Origin: Ralstonia pickettii DTP0602
GTDB lineage: Bacteria > Pseudomonadota > Gammaproteobacteria > Burkholderiales > Burkholderiaceae
Direction of reading: 5' to 3'
NCBI GenBank assembly: GCA_000471925.1
Contig: CP006667.1
Location: 1,364,001-1,428,000, forward strand
DNA: 64,000 nucleotides
Of this stretch, positions 1-10,188 are shown one piece after another. The notes under the pieces are model-generated. The model had not been told where the DNA came from, ran no database searches, and saw only the letters and a list, made by a program, of their open reading frames with translations. Each line of letters begins with the position of its first letter. Within the stretch, counting starts at the first letter, position 1. The position numbers and the translations under genes are program-made.

Positions 1-356
1 CGGATCGACGGATGCTGGCTGAGCAGCGTGCCCAGCGGTTGCGCCAGCAGCCACTCGAGCCGTCCGGGGAACACGCCGACGCGCAGGATGCCGGCGTAGG
101 GATCGGAAAGCCGCGACGGCCCCAGCAATTCGGCCGCATCGGTCAGCAGCCGCAGGGCCCGTTCGAGGAAGACGCGGCCCTCGTCGGTCGGGACCACACC
201 GCGGGACGTGCGGTGGAAGATCGGGTAGCCGAGCTGGCGCTCGAGATCTGCAACGCTCTTGGTGACCGCTGATTGCGTCACGCCAACGGCTTCGGCCGCT
301 TTCGAGAACGAGCCGAACCTGCCCACGGCAACCGCCTGCCTGAGTCGGGCATCCAT
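1..356 (-). CDS. LysR-family transcriptional regulator (N-terminal part, cut by window edge)
   Basis: About 118 residues of a DNA-binding regulator read into the left edge of the window, so the C-terminus is missing. The start is the ATG at 356, giving MDARLRQAVAVGRFGSFSKA. The winged helix-turn-helix is typical of LysR proteins: AAEAVGVTQSAVTKSVADLE, then LGYPIFHRTSRG and the 'PTDEGRVFLERA' helix. The start of an effector domain (ILRVGVFPG) follows. It lies downstream of the acyl-CoA ligase on the same strand with a 111-bp gap. Its target and ligand cannot be told from the sequence. Confidence 0.9.
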   Translation of the reverse strand, partial: MDARLRQAVAVGRFGSFSKAAEAVGVTQSAVTKSVADLERQLGYPIFHRTSRGVVPTDEGRVFLERALRLLTDAAELLGPSRLSDPYAGILRVGVFPGRLEWLLAQPLGTLLSQHPSI

Positions 357-467
357 TTCCGTTACCTGTGCGCGTTGGTCTGGCCAGCAGCGTAGAGAGG
401 CGGTACCGGCGTGTCAAGGCGCACGCCGGCACCGCTGTGCCCCTTGACGCCGGGCCGTGGCCGGCGC

Positions 468-2021
468 TCAGTTCACCGCGCGCGACCTGCCTTGCCAGTG
501 CGGTGCGCGCAAGTCGCGCTTGAGGATCTTGCCGGCGCCCGACAGCGGCAGCGCCTGCCGGAACTCGACCGTCTTCGGGCATTTGTACGCGGCAATATGA
601 GGGCGGCAGTGCTCGCGGATCTCGTCCTCGCTGGCCTGCATGCCGGGCTTGAGCACCACCACGGCATGCACGGCCTCGCCCCATTTATCGTGCGGCACGC
701 CGATCACCGCGCTCATGGCCACGGCAGGGTGGCGTCCGACCACGTTCTCCACTTCGGCCGAATAGACGTTCTCGCCGCCGCTGACGATCATGTCCTTGAT
801 CCGGTCGACGATGAAGATATAGCCCTGCTCGTTCATGTAGGCGCCGTCGCCGGTGTGGAGCCAGCCGTCCTGCAGGGTCCTGGCGGTGTCTTCGGGGCGG
901 TTCCAGTAGCCCGGCGTGACGCCGGCGCTGCGCACCAGGATCTCGCCCACGGTGCCGCGCGGCACCTCGTTGCCGTCGGGGTCGACGATCTTCACCTCGA
1001 TGCCGATCCCGGCGCAGCCGGCCGACAGGTGCAGCCCTTGCGCCCGTGCCGCCGCGCCGTGGTTCTTGGGCGGGTTGGTGGTGACGATCATCGATTCCGT
1101 CATGCCGTAGGAGTGGGCAAACTCCACGCCGGGCAGCTTTTCCATGGCCTGCTCGAGCACGGCCGCGCTGATCGCCGAGGCGCCGTAGCCCAGCCGCCGC
1201 ACGCTGCCGAGGTCGCGCGCCGCGAACTCAGGGTGGCTGATCAGCATCTGGATCATGGTCGGCACCAGTGCCAGTTCGGTGATGCGCTCGCGCTCGATGG
1301 TCTCGAGCAGTTCGCGCGGCTCGAAGGCCGGCACGATCACGTGGACCTCGCCCGCGAGGAACTGGTTCAGCACGCGCGACATCGACGCGATATGGAAGAA
1401 CGGGTTGATATGCAGGATCCGGCCGCCGCGCACCGGCGCGGTATCGGCCATGCGCTGCAGGCAGCCGCACCACAGCGTGCCGTGGGTCTGCATCACGCCC
1501 TTCGGGAAGCCAGTGGTGCCGCCGGTGTACATGATGATGGCAAGGTCGTCGCCACCGCGTTGCGCATCGGCGACTGGCGCGGATTCCGCGACCAGGCGCT
1601 CGAACGACAGCATGCCCGCGGGTGCCTCGCCGTCGCCAGCGTGGATCAGCACGGGCGCGCGTTTTGCCGCGGCGCGGATGCCTTCGGCCATCGGCAGGAA
1701 CTGGTCGTCGACGACCAGGATGCCGGTGTCACAGTCATCCATCGAATAGACCACTTCCGGGACGCTCCAGCGCACATTGACCGGGTTGAGCACGCCGCCG
1801 CCCCACCACGCCGCCATCGCATATTCGAGGTAGCGGTCCGAGTTCAGTGCGAGGATGCCGACGCGGTCGCCCGGCTGCATGCCGAGTTGCTGCAGCGCGC
1901 CTGCCAGGCGCGCCACGCGGTCGCAGAACTCGCGGTAGGTGCGGTGCCGGCCGCGGAAGATGGTGACGACTTGGTCGGGCTGTTGCTGCAGGGAGCGGTG
2001 CAGGGCTCTGGTCAGGTACAA
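468..2021 (-). CDS. AMP-dependent acyl-CoA synthetase/ligase
   Basis: A 517-residue member of the ANL superfamily, which activates a carboxylic acid with ATP and loads it on CoA. Motifs seen are the P-loop-like YTGGTTGFPKG, the adenine-binding YGMTES, GWLHTGD, and the hinge with DRIKDMIVSGGENVY, where the catalytic lysine region begins. The start chosen is a TTG at 2021 preceded by GGAGAC at good spacing; it gives (L)YLTRALHRSLQQQPDQ, the usual family N-terminus. The open frame runs further upstream, but that part looks non-coding. The best guess is a medium- or long-chain fatty acid or aryl acid substrate; the exact acid is unknown. Confidence 0.88.
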   Translation of the reverse strand: MYLTRALHRSLQQQPDQVVTIFRGRHRTYREFCDRVARLAGALQQLGMQPGDRVGILALNSDRYLEYAMAAWWGGGVLNPVNVRWSVPEVVYSMDDCDTGILVVDDQFLPMAEGIRAAAKRAPVLIHAGDGEAPAGMLSFERLVAESAPVADAQRGGDDLAIIMYTGGTTGFPKGVMQTHGTLWCGCLQRMADTAPVRGGRILHINPFFHIASMSRVLNQFLAGEVHVIVPAFEPRELLETIERERITELALVPTMIQMLISHPEFAARDLGSVRRLGYGASAISAAVLEQAMEKLPGVEFAHSYGMTESMIVTTNPPKNHGAAARAQGLHLSAGCAGIGIEVKIVDPDGNEVPRGTVGEILVRSAGVTPGYWNRPEDTARTLQDGWLHTGDGAYMNEQGYIFIVDRIKDMIVSGGENVYSAEVENVVGRHPAVAMSAVIGVPHDKWGEAVHAVVVLKPGMQASEDEIREHCRPHIAAYKCPKTVEFRQALPLSGAGKILKRDLRAPHWQGRSRAVN

Positions 2022-2235
2022 CGTTGTCTCCGGTTCTTGTCGGTTGTGCAGGCAGGCGGATGGAGCGCCTGCCTGCAGGTATGGTCCCGCGTATTGCGTC
2101 TTTTGTATTCGGGAATGCCGAAGCCTGGGTTCGGCAGGGGCAGCACCGGTCAAGGGGCAGCGGTCCGGCACCGATGCTCGCACCTGCGCGGCCTGCCTGT
2201 CCAATTCAACTTTTTCCGTGTCATTCCTGGAATTC

Positions 2236-3276
2236 ATGGCCGGTGACCGGTCCAGCCCCAATGCCTGCAGCGACCGCTACAATCCGCGATGGGACATTTC
2301 TGAACAAAAGGATCGATGCGCGTCGGTGACGCTGTACGGCCGCATCGACACCGATGTCGAGTACCAGAAGGGCCCGGGCGGCGCGGCCACGCAGCTGACC
2401 GACAACGCTTCGCGCTGGGGCCTGCGCGGCAGCGAAGACCTGGGCGGCGGCCTGCGCGCCGCGTTCGGGCTGGAGCAGGGCTTCTCCGTCGACAGCGGTG
2501 CGCCCACCAATCCGCAGTTCCGCAACGCCTTCGTCGGACTGGCCGGCGGCTTCGGCGCGATCGCGCTGGGGCGGCTGGACTCGGCCACGATCGTGGGTTC
2601 GCCGATCTATTCTCAGGTTACGCAGAACGTGGACTTCGTCATCCACGATGCCGGGGCGACCGCGATCGGCACCAAGGTGCTGAATTCGTGCAATCGGGTC
2701 TCGAACGCGGTCGGCTATACGACGCCGGAGTTCGGCGGCTTTTCGGCGCGGGCGCGCGTGAACCTCGCGGGGCCGGACCCGGCTACGCCCAACGTGAATT
2801 CACCGGTCAAGGCGGAAGACGATTTCCGCCGGTACGACGTCGGGCTGAACTACGCCGCGGGCAATTTCGCAGCGGGCCTGGGCTATTCGCGCGATGCCAA
2901 GACCGGCGGGCTGGTGGCCAACGACTTTCGCGACAAGGTGCAGGCAGCGGCCTCCTACAACTTCACCGTAGTCAATGTCTACGGCATCTACGGCCGCGAC
3001 CGCTACGTCGCCACGGCTGCGAGCAGGACCGACGTGCCGTACTGGCTGGTCGGCTTCACCGTGCCGTACGGCCCGCACAGCCTGACCGTCAACTACATGG
3101 AACGCGCGGTGCAGCGCGACCCGCAGGGCCGGCTCAAGAAGGTGCAGGCCGGCTATGCCTACAGCCTGAGCAAGCGCACCATGCCCTACGTGTTCTTCGA
3201 CCGCGAGGACCCGAACTCGAACAAGCCCGGTGACACCGTGACCACGGTCGGCATCGGCATCCAGCACAAGTTCTGA
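2236..3276 (+). CDS. Gram-negative porin lacking its signal peptide (probable pseudogene)
   Basis: From about 2326 the frame encodes a trimeric beta-barrel porin of the Burkholderiales OmpC-like type: it begins VTLYGRIDTDVEYQ and ends in a C-terminal phenylalanine after GIGIQHKF, the outer-membrane assembly signal. The barrel is short (about 317 residues). Normal members carry a 20-residue signal peptide ending AxA just before the (S)SVTLYG segment. Here that stretch is absent in every frame. A TACAAT box near 2279, an AAAAGGA ribosome site and an ATG at 2316 are present, but that ATG is out of frame with the barrel. The in-frame ATG at 2236 gives a hydrophilic leader. I infer a deletion that removed the export signal. 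Confidence 0.7.
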   Translation: MAGDRSSPNACSDRYNPRWDISEQKDRCASVTLYGRIDTDVEYQKGPGGAATQLTDNASRWGLRGSEDLGGGLRAAFGLEQGFSVDSGAPTNPQFRNAFVGLAGGFGAIALGRLDSATIVGSPIYSQVTQNVDFVIHDAGATAIGTKVLNSCNRVSNAVGYTTPEFGGFSARARVNLAGPDPATPNVNSPVKAEDDFRRYDVGLNYAAGNFAAGLGYSRDAKTGGLVANDFRDKVQAAASYNFTVVNVYGIYGRDRYVATAASRTDVPYWLVGFTVPYGPHSLTVNYMERAVQRDPQGRLKKVQAGYAYSLSKRTMPYVFFDREDPNSNKPGDTVTTVGIGIQHKF

Positions 3277-3368
3277 TGATGGCGCTTCCCTATACGCTGA
3301 CCGAACCGGCCGGCGCGGCGCCGGCGTATATCCGCGGCGAGCTGGCGCAGCAGCGATGAAGGCTGCGC

Positions 3369-4787
3369 TCAGACCACCTTGCCTGGGTTCATCAGCCCCA
3401 GCGGATCCAGCGCCCCCTTGATCGCGCGCATCATGCGCAGCTCGACCTCGCTCTTGTAGTGGCGGATCTCCTCGCGCTTGAGCTGGCCCAGGCCATGCTC
3501 GGCCGAGATCGAGCCGTTGTGCGAGCGCACGCTGTCGTGGACGATGCGGTTAACCTGCTCCTGGTTGGCCAGGAAGGCGTCATGGTCGACGCCTTCCGGC
3601 GGCGACACGTTGTAGTGCAGGTTGCCGTCGCCGAGATGGCCGAAGGTGACCATGCGCGCGCCGGGGAAGGCGTTCTGCAGCAGCGCGTCGGTGGTCTCGA
3701 TAAAGTCCGCCACGCGCGACACCGGCACGGCGATATCGTGCTTGATGTTCTTGCCGTCTTCCACCTGCGCCAGCGGGATATGCTCGCGCAGGTTCCAGAA
3801 ATCGCGCGACTGCTGCACGGATTCAGCGACCACGGCGTCGGCGACCACGCCGGCCTCGAAGGCGGCCGTCATCAGCGTCTCGAAGGTGCCGCGCGCGTGA
3901 GCTTCGCTTTCGCTGTCGGACAGCTCCAGCAGCACCAGCTGTGGGTGGATGTCGGCGAACGGGTAGCGCAGTTGCGGGAAGTGCCGCGTCACTAGCGTCA
4001 TGCTGAGCGCCGACATCAGCTCGAAGCCGGTCAGCATCGCGCCCGCGTGCGACTGCGCGATCGCCAGCAGCGCCAGCGCGGCGCGCGGGCTCTGCACTGC
4101 GGCCAGCGCGGTGACCGAGGCGCGCGGCAGCGGGAACAGCTTCATCACCGCCGCGGTAATGATGCCCAGCGTGCCTTCAGCGCCGATGAATAGATCGCGC
4201 AGGTCGTAGCCGGTGTTGTCCTTGCGCAGCCCGCGCAGGCCGTGCCAGATCTCGCCCGACGGTGTCACCACTTCCAGCCCCAGGCACAGCTCGCGCGTAT
4301 TGCCGTAACGCAGCACCGCCGTGCCGCCGGCGTTGGTCGACAGGTTGCCGCCGATGGTGCAGCTGCCTTCGGCCGCCAGGCTCAGCGGGAACAGCCGGCC
4401 ATGCTCGCGCGCCACGTCCTGCAGGTGCTGCAGCACCACGCCGGCCTCGACGGTGATGGTGTTGTTGAGCGGGTCGACCTGGCGGATGCGGTTCAGCCGC
4501 TGCAGCGAGATCACCACCGACTCCTGCCCGGCCGCCGGTGTGGCACCGCCGCACAGGCCGGTATTGCCGCCTTGCGGCACCACCGCGATCTTGTGCGCAT
4601 GGCAGGCATGGACGGCTTCCGCAACTTCCTCGGTGGTGCCGGGGCGCAGCACCGCCAGCGCCTCGCCGGTATAGCGCTTGCGCCAGTCGGTCAGGTACGG
4701 CGCCTTGTCGGCGGCGTCGGTCAGCACGTGCTGGGAACCCAGCGCGGCGCGGCACAGGGCGAGGAAGGAGTCTTGGGTCGCGGTCAT
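3369..4787 (-). CDS. FAD-binding oxidoreductase, D-lactate/D-2-hydroxyglutarate dehydrogenase (GlcD) type
   Basis: A 472-residue flavoprotein with an N-terminal FAD_binding_4 (PCMH) domain and a C-terminal FAD-oxidase domain. The FAD-binding signature VVPQGGNTGLCGG is near residue 75, followed by GSCTIGGNLSTNAGG. The C-terminal part has FGHLGDGNLHYN and SAEHGLGQLKR, the usual metal and substrate region of D-2-hydroxy acid dehydrogenases. The start is the ATG at 4787 (MTATQDSFLALCRAALG). A small membrane protein gene follows upstream on the same strand, 17 bp away. It probably oxidises a D-2-hydroxy acid and passes electrons to the respiratory chain or an ETF; which acid is not decided by the sequence. 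Confidence 0.88.
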   Translation of the reverse strand: MTATQDSFLALCRAALGSQHVLTDAADKAPYLTDWRKRYTGEALAVLRPGTTEEVAEAVHACHAHKIAVVPQGGNTGLCGGATPAAGQESVVISLQRLNRIRQVDPLNNTITVEAGVVLQHLQDVAREHGRLFPLSLAAEGSCTIGGNLSTNAGGTAVLRYGNTRELCLGLEVVTPSGEIWHGLRGLRKDNTGYDLRDLFIGAEGTLGIITAAVMKLFPLPRASVTALAAVQSPRAALALLAIAQSHAGAMLTGFELMSALSMTLVTRHFPQLRYPFADIHPQLVLLELSDSESEAHARGTFETLMTAAFEAGVVADAVVAESVQQSRDFWNLREHIPLAQVEDGKNIKHDIAVPVSRVADFIETTDALLQNAFPGARMVTFGHLGDGNLHYNVSPPEGVDHDAFLANQEQVNRIVHDSVRSHNGSISAEHGLGQLKREEIRHYKSEVELRMMRAIKGALDPLGLMNPGKVV

Positions 4788-4804
4788 GGCTTCGGGTTCG
4801 GGTA

Positions 4805-5919
<1,115 letters not shown>

Positions 5920-6015
5920 TTATAGATGCGCCCCCGCGTACGCTTGCCTGCCCGCCCGTCCAGCCGGGGTATATTCCCATTTGACCGATACATCTGACAA
6001 GGAGATTGCTGCCGC

Positions 6016-7365
6016 ATGATTGGACCCCGCGTTGCCCGCCTGCGCAGGGAATGGAACCTGCAGAAGGTGCGCGCCCTGGCGCGCTATGCACTGCGCCGCG
6101 CCGGTGAAGACCGGCTGCCACAGGTGTCGGCGAGCCTGACGTTTACCACCGTGTTGGCCGTGGTGCCGGTGCTGACGGTGGCCTTTGCGCTGCTGGCCGC
6201 GTTCCCCGTTTTCCGCGATTTCCGCAACGCCATCGAGGCGTTCCTGTTCCAGAACCTGATCCCCGGCAACGTCAGCGAATCGATCCAGCGCTACATCGGC
6301 ATGTTCGCCAAGAGCGCGCGCGGGCTGACCGCGATGGGCCTGGCCGGCCTGATGGTCACGTCGGTGCTGACCATGCTGACGGTGGAAGATGCGCTCAACG
6401 CGATCTGGCGTGTCAAGCAGCGCCGCCCGCTGGCGCAGCGGGTGCTGGTGTTCTGGGCGGTGCTGACCTTCGGACCGGTGCTGATCGGCGCGAGCCTGTC
6501 GATCAGCTCTTACCTGATCTCGATCTCGGCCGGCTATGTCGGCACCATGCCGCTCGGCGTCGGGCTGCTGGTCAGTGCTACGCCGGTGGTGCTGTCGGCG
6601 CTGGCCTTCGCCTTCCTGTACACGGCGGTGCCCAATGCCTACGTGGAGTGGCGCGACGCCATCGTGGCCGGCGTGGTGGCAGCGATCGCGTTCGAGTTCG
6701 CCAAGCGCGGCTTCGGCTACTTCATCACGCATATCCCGGCCTACACCGCGGTCTATGGCACCTTTGCGGCCCTGCCGATCTTCCTGCTGTGGATCTACCT
6801 GAGCTGGCTGGTGACGCTGCTGGGGGCCACCATCGCGGCCAACCTGCCGGTGATCCGGCAGGGCTACTGGCGGCGCCGCACCTTTGCCGGCAGCGAGTTC
6901 TTCGACGCGCTGGGCGTGCTGCTGCTGCTCTACCGCGCCCGCGACGAGGTGCCGCGCAGCATCGGCGAATTGGACCTGAGCCGCAAGCTGCGGGTCGAAG
7001 CCGACTACCTGGCGGGGCTGCTGGGCAAGCTCAAGGCCATGCACCTGGTCGGGCGGCTGCAGCAGGAGCGCGGGCAGGCCCACTGGGCACTGCTATGCGA
7101 TCCCGCGCAGGTGACGCTGCGCATGCTGCACGACCGGCTGGTGATGAACCTGCCGCGGCTCCCGCGCACGGCGCTGGCGCAGCACCTGCGCGGGGCCGAG
7201 GGGCTCAAGTCGATCCTGGACAATCCGCAGCTCGACCAGTCGCTGGAGGCTGTGTTTGGCCAGCCACCGGCCGACGGGCCCGGGCGTGGAACGGAAGAGA
7301 CCGGCGCCGCGCCGCAGCGGCGTACGCTGGAGGTGGTGCCGCCTGGGTGGCACGGGCAGGTCTGA
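6016..7365 (+). CDS. YihY/BrkB family inner-membrane protein
   Basis: A 449-residue membrane protein of the family once annotated as ribonuclease BN. About six membrane segments lie in the first 280 residues, with the conserved LPQVSASLTFTTVLAVVPVL segment, the 'NAIWRVKQRRPLAQRVLVFW' loop and the FLLWIYLSWLVTLLGA helix. Relative to the about 290-residue E. coli YihY it has a long cytoplasmic C-terminal extension. That extension carries a winged-helix-like stretch around LLLLYRARDEVPRSIGELDL, as in many beta-proteobacterial members. A ribosome site (AAGGAG) precedes the ATG. Physiological role unknown. Confidence 0.88.
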   Translation: MIGPRVARLRREWNLQKVRALARYALRRAGEDRLPQVSASLTFTTVLAVVPVLTVAFALLAAFPVFRDFRNAIEAFLFQNLIPGNVSESIQRYIGMFAKSARGLTAMGLAGLMVTSVLTMLTVEDALNAIWRVKQRRPLAQRVLVFWAVLTFGPVLIGASLSISSYLISISAGYVGTMPLGVGLLVSATPVVLSALAFAFLYTAVPNAYVEWRDAIVAGVVAAIAFEFAKRGFGYFITHIPAYTAVYGTFAALPIFLLWIYLSWLVTLLGATIAANLPVIRQGYWRRRTFAGSEFFDALGVLLLLYRARDEVPRSIGELDLSRKLRVEADYLAGLLGKLKAMHLVGRLQQERGQAHWALLCDPAQVTLRMLHDRLVMNLPRLPRTALAQHLRGAEGLKSILDNPQLDQSLEAVFGQPPADGPGRGTEETGAAPQRRTLEVVPPGWHGQV

Positions 7366-7388
7366 CGCCCGGCCGCCGGCGCGGCCCT

Positions 7389-7706
7389 TCAGAACGCGAT
7401 CTTGCCGCGCCAGATATCGGCATACATCACCCAGTCGCCCATCAGGCTGTAGAGCGGATGGCGGAAGGTGGCCGGCCGGTTCTTCTCGAAGCCGAAGTGG
7501 CCGACCCAGGCAAAGGCGTAGCCCGCCACCGCCGCCCCCAGCAGCCACCAGGCATTGCCGGTGACCACCAGCGCCACCAGGCACAGCAGCGCCACCGTCG
7601 AGCCGACGAAATGCAGCCGCCGGCAGGTGCGGTTCTGGTGCTCGCCCAGGTAGTAGGGATAGAAGGCCGCGAAGTTCTCGAACTCGCGCGCGCGGGCGTG
7701 GGCCAT
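7389..7706 (-). CDS. DUF962 (Mpo1-like) membrane protein
   Basis: A 105-residue protein with the DUF962 pattern: FENFAAFYPYYLGEHQNRTCRRLHFVGS at the start, two membrane helices, then WVGHFGFEKNRPATFRHPLYSLMGDW. The histidines of the H-x2-G and GHF...EKNRPATF...HP motifs match those of yeast Mpo1, a fatty acid 2-hydroxy-acyl dioxygenase. Whether bacterial members share that activity is not settled here. It converges with the yihY homologue. Confidence 0.85.
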   Translation of the reverse strand: MAHARAREFENFAAFYPYYLGEHQNRTCRRLHFVGSTVALLCLVALVVTGNAWWLLGAAVAGYAFAWVGHFGFEKNRPATFRHPLYSLMGDWVMYADIWRGKIAF

Positions 7707-7803
7707 GGCTGTCTCCGGCGGGTCTTGTTTTGTGCAGTGTAGACCTTCTGCCGGTGTGCGGGAGGATGGCTGCCGGCGGGGCCGGCCAGCCATCCGGGCT
7801 GCA

Positions 7804-8628
7804 TCAGCCCGCGGCGACCACCTTGCGCGCGAAGGCCGCCAGCGCGTCCAGCACCTCGTCGGGCCGCTCGCCCATCATCGCGTGGCCGCACGGCACCGAC
7901 ACCAGGCCGGCCTTCGCCATCTTGCCAGCCAGCGCCTGCGCCGCCTTGGGCGAGGTCATCATGTCCTTGCTGCCGGTGATGAACAGCGCCGGGCAGGCCA
8001 CCGCGGCCGCTGCCTCTTCGCCATGGGCGTAGGCATTACACGCCGAGAAATCGTTGTGGAACACATGCGCCTGCGGGTTGTTGCGCGCCACGCGCTCCAT
8101 CAGCCGCTGGCTGCCGCCTTGCATCCACGCGCCCGGGCCGGGCGAGGAGGGCTTGTTGGCCAGGCTCGAATGCGACCAGGTGTTGACCATTGCAATGGCT
8201 TCGTCCTCGCGGTTGAGCGAGGCGTCGAGCAGTGCATCCGAAACCTTCATCGGGTAGGCGGTGGCCAGCAGGCCAATGCCGCGCACCGCCAGCGGATGGC
8301 GCGCCGCGCATTCCAGCGCGATCAGCGAGCCCATGCTGTGGCCGAACACGAAGGCCGGCGCCTTGACGCCGGCGGCGGCGACCAGCGCCATGACCCAGTC
8401 GGCCATGGCCTCGACCGTGGCCAGCGGCGCGCCCTTGCTGCGGTTATGCCCGGGCAGGTCCACCGCCAGCACCGAGAAGCCGTGGTTGGCGAACCAGCGC
8501 GTCTGCAGCGCCCACACGCTGTGGTCGTTCTGCGCGCCGTGCACGAACACGGCGCAGGGCAGGGCGGGATCGAACGGTTTGCCGCCGGTATAGGCGTAGG
8601 CCGGCTGGCCTGCAACGTTGAGTTCCAT
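7804..8628 (-). CDS. alpha/beta hydrolase
   Basis: A 274-residue alpha/beta hydrolase. The oxyanion HG is in CAVFVHGAQNDHSVW, the nucleophile elbow is FGHSMGS (Ser about residue 101), and the likely catalytic His is in VPCGHAMMGERP near the end; ITGSKDMM supplies the acidic region. No signal peptide, so cytoplasmic. Its start overlaps the stop of the upstream sulfhydrylase by one base (TGATG), implying one mRNA. Substrate unknown; MetX-like acetyltransferase is unlikely because the typical MetX motifs and length are missing. Confidence 0.85.
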   Translation of the reverse strand: MELNVAGQPAYAYTGGKPFDPALPCAVFVHGAQNDHSVWALQTRWFANHGFSVLAVDLPGHNRSKGAPLATVEAMADWVMALVAAAGVKAPAFVFGHSMGSLIALECAARHPLAVRGIGLLATAYPMKVSDALLDASLNREDEAIAMVNTWSHSSLANKPSSPGPGAWMQGGSQRLMERVARNNPQAHVFHNDFSACNAYAHGEEAAAAVACPALFITGSKDMMTSPKAAQALAGKMAKAGLVSVPCGHAMMGERPDEVLDALAAFARKVVAAG

Positions 8629-9938
8629 CAGGCTTGCCCCCCCTTGCCGCTCATTGCTTTCTCCGCCGCCTTCAGGCCGCGCTTGAGATCGTCGACCAGG
8701 TCGTCCGGGTCTTCCAGGCCGATCGACAGCCGGATCGTGCCCTCGGTGATGCCGGCGGACTGCAGTGCCGCCGCATCCATGCGGAAGTGCGTGGTCGAAG
8801 CCGGGTGGATCACCAGGGAGCGCGCGTCGCCCACGTTGGCCAGGTGCGAGAACAGCGACATGTTCTCGATAAAGCGCTGGCCGGCGACGCGGTTGCCCTT
8901 GAGGTTGAAGCTGAACACCGCGCCGCAGCCGCGCGGCAGCAGACGCTTGGCCAGTTCGTAGTCGGGGTGCGATTCCAGCTCGGGATAGGACACCGACTCC
9001 ACCATCGGATGCGATGCCAGGAACTGCACCACCTTGCGGGTGTTGTCGACATGGCGGCTCATGCGCAGCGGCAGGGTCTCCACGCCCTGCAGCAGCTGCC
9101 ACGCGGCCATCGGGTTCATGCAGGCGCCGAAGTCGCGCAGGCCCTCGCGGCGCGCGCGCAGCAGGAAGGGCGCCACCGTGCTTTCCTCGGTGAACACCAT
9201 GTTGTGGAAGCCCTCATACGGCTCGGACAGCTCCGGAAAGCGGCCCGAGGCCTCGAAGTCGAAGGTGCCGCCTTCCACCAGCACGCCGCCGAGGGTGGTG
9301 CCGTGGCCGCCCAGGAACTTGGTGGCCGAGTGGTAGAGCAGGCCCGCGCCGAGATCGAACGGGCGCAGCAGGTAGGGCGTGGTGAAGGTGGAATCGACCA
9401 GCAGCGGGATGCCGTTGTCCTGGCCGAGCTGCGCCAGCGTGGGGATATCCAGCACGTCCAGCCCCGGGTTGCCCAGCGTCTCGCCGAACAGCAGCCGGGT
9501 ATTGGGGCGGATCGCGGCGCGCCAGGCGTCGATGTCGCGCGCCTTGACGAAGGTGGTCTCGATGCCGAAGCGGCGCAGCGTGTAGTGCAGCAGGTTGTGC
9601 GAGCCGCCGTACAGCGCCGACGACGCCACTACGTGCGAGCCGGCACCCATCAGCGTGGCCACCGCCAGGTGCAGCGCGGCCTGGCCGGAAGCGGTGGCGA
9701 TCGCGCCGGCGCCGTTCTCCAGCGCGGCGATGCGCTCTTCGAGCACGGCCACGGTCGGGTTGGAGATGCGCGAGTAGACGTGGCCCGCGCGCTCCATATT
9801 GAACAGCGACGCCGCATGCTCGCTGTCGCGGAACACGAAGGAGGTGGTCAGGTGGATCGGGGTGGCGCGGGCCCCGGTGGCGGGGTCGGGCGCGGCGCCG
9901 GCGTGCAGGGCCAGCGTGTCGAATCGGGTTCCGGACAT
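8628..9938 (-). CDS. metY: O-acetylhomoserine (O-succinylhomoserine) sulfhydrylase
   Basis: A 436-residue Cys/Met-metabolism PLP enzyme that makes homocysteine (or methionine) from an acyl-homoserine and sulfide or methanethiol. The N-terminus is FDTLALHAGAAPDPATGA; substrate and PLP contacts include YSRISNPTVAVLEERIAALE and ASSALYGG. The PLP lysine is in HSATKFLGGHGT. The extended insert and about 430-residue length point to the MetY (O-acetylhomoserine aminocarboxypropyltransferase) branch rather than the about 400-residue MetZ. It is translationally linked to a downstream alpha/beta hydrolase. Confidence 0.88.
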   Translation of the reverse strand: MSGTRFDTLALHAGAAPDPATGARATPIHLTTSFVFRDSEHAASLFNMERAGHVYSRISNPTVAVLEERIAALENGAGAIATASGQAALHLAVATLMGAGSHVVASSALYGGSHNLLHYTLRRFGIETTFVKARDIDAWRAAIRPNTRLLFGETLGNPGLDVLDIPTLAQLGQDNGIPLLVDSTFTTPYLLRPFDLGAGLLYHSATKFLGGHGTTLGGVLVEGGTFDFEASGRFPELSEPYEGFHNMVFTEESTVAPFLLRARREGLRDFGACMNPMAAWQLLQGVETLPLRMSRHVDNTRKVVQFLASHPMVESVSYPELESHPDYELAKRLLPRGCGAVFSFNLKGNRVAGQRFIENMSLFSHLANVGDARSLVIHPASTTHFRMDAAALQSAGITEGTIRLSIGLEDPDDLVDDLKRGLKAAEKAMSGKGGQA

Positions 9939-10188
9939 GATCGGTCGGCCTTGAGTTGTCTCCGGCCAGCATCGTAGCATCGTGCGCCCGCCCACGGTGG
10001 CGCGCCGCCCGCAAACCGGCCTCCTGCTTTACTTTGCCGGCTGGTTTGGGCTAGGATCGGCCAGACGGGGGACTCGCGGGCATCTCTGCCCGCACACCCA
10101 TGGACAGATAACGAAGTGACCGGCATCGCCCCTCGTCGTCGGAGCGATGCCCTAAGCGAATAATTCAGTACCGGCAGCGGAGACCAAC

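Noticed and set aside
411..2246. A long plus-strand open frame opposite the acyl-CoA ligase
   Set aside because: Codon-bias shadow of the ligase: His/Arg/Ala-rich and without domain motifs.
3279..3359. A 26-codon frame right after the porin stop (MALPYTLTEPAGAAPAYIRG...)
   Set aside because: Too short, with no ribosome site and no homology that I recognise; may be a relic but not supportable as a gene.
9939..10188. A SAM riboswitch upstream of metY
   Set aside because: No SAM-I or SAM-II core could be recognised by eye; a covariance search would be needed to be sure.
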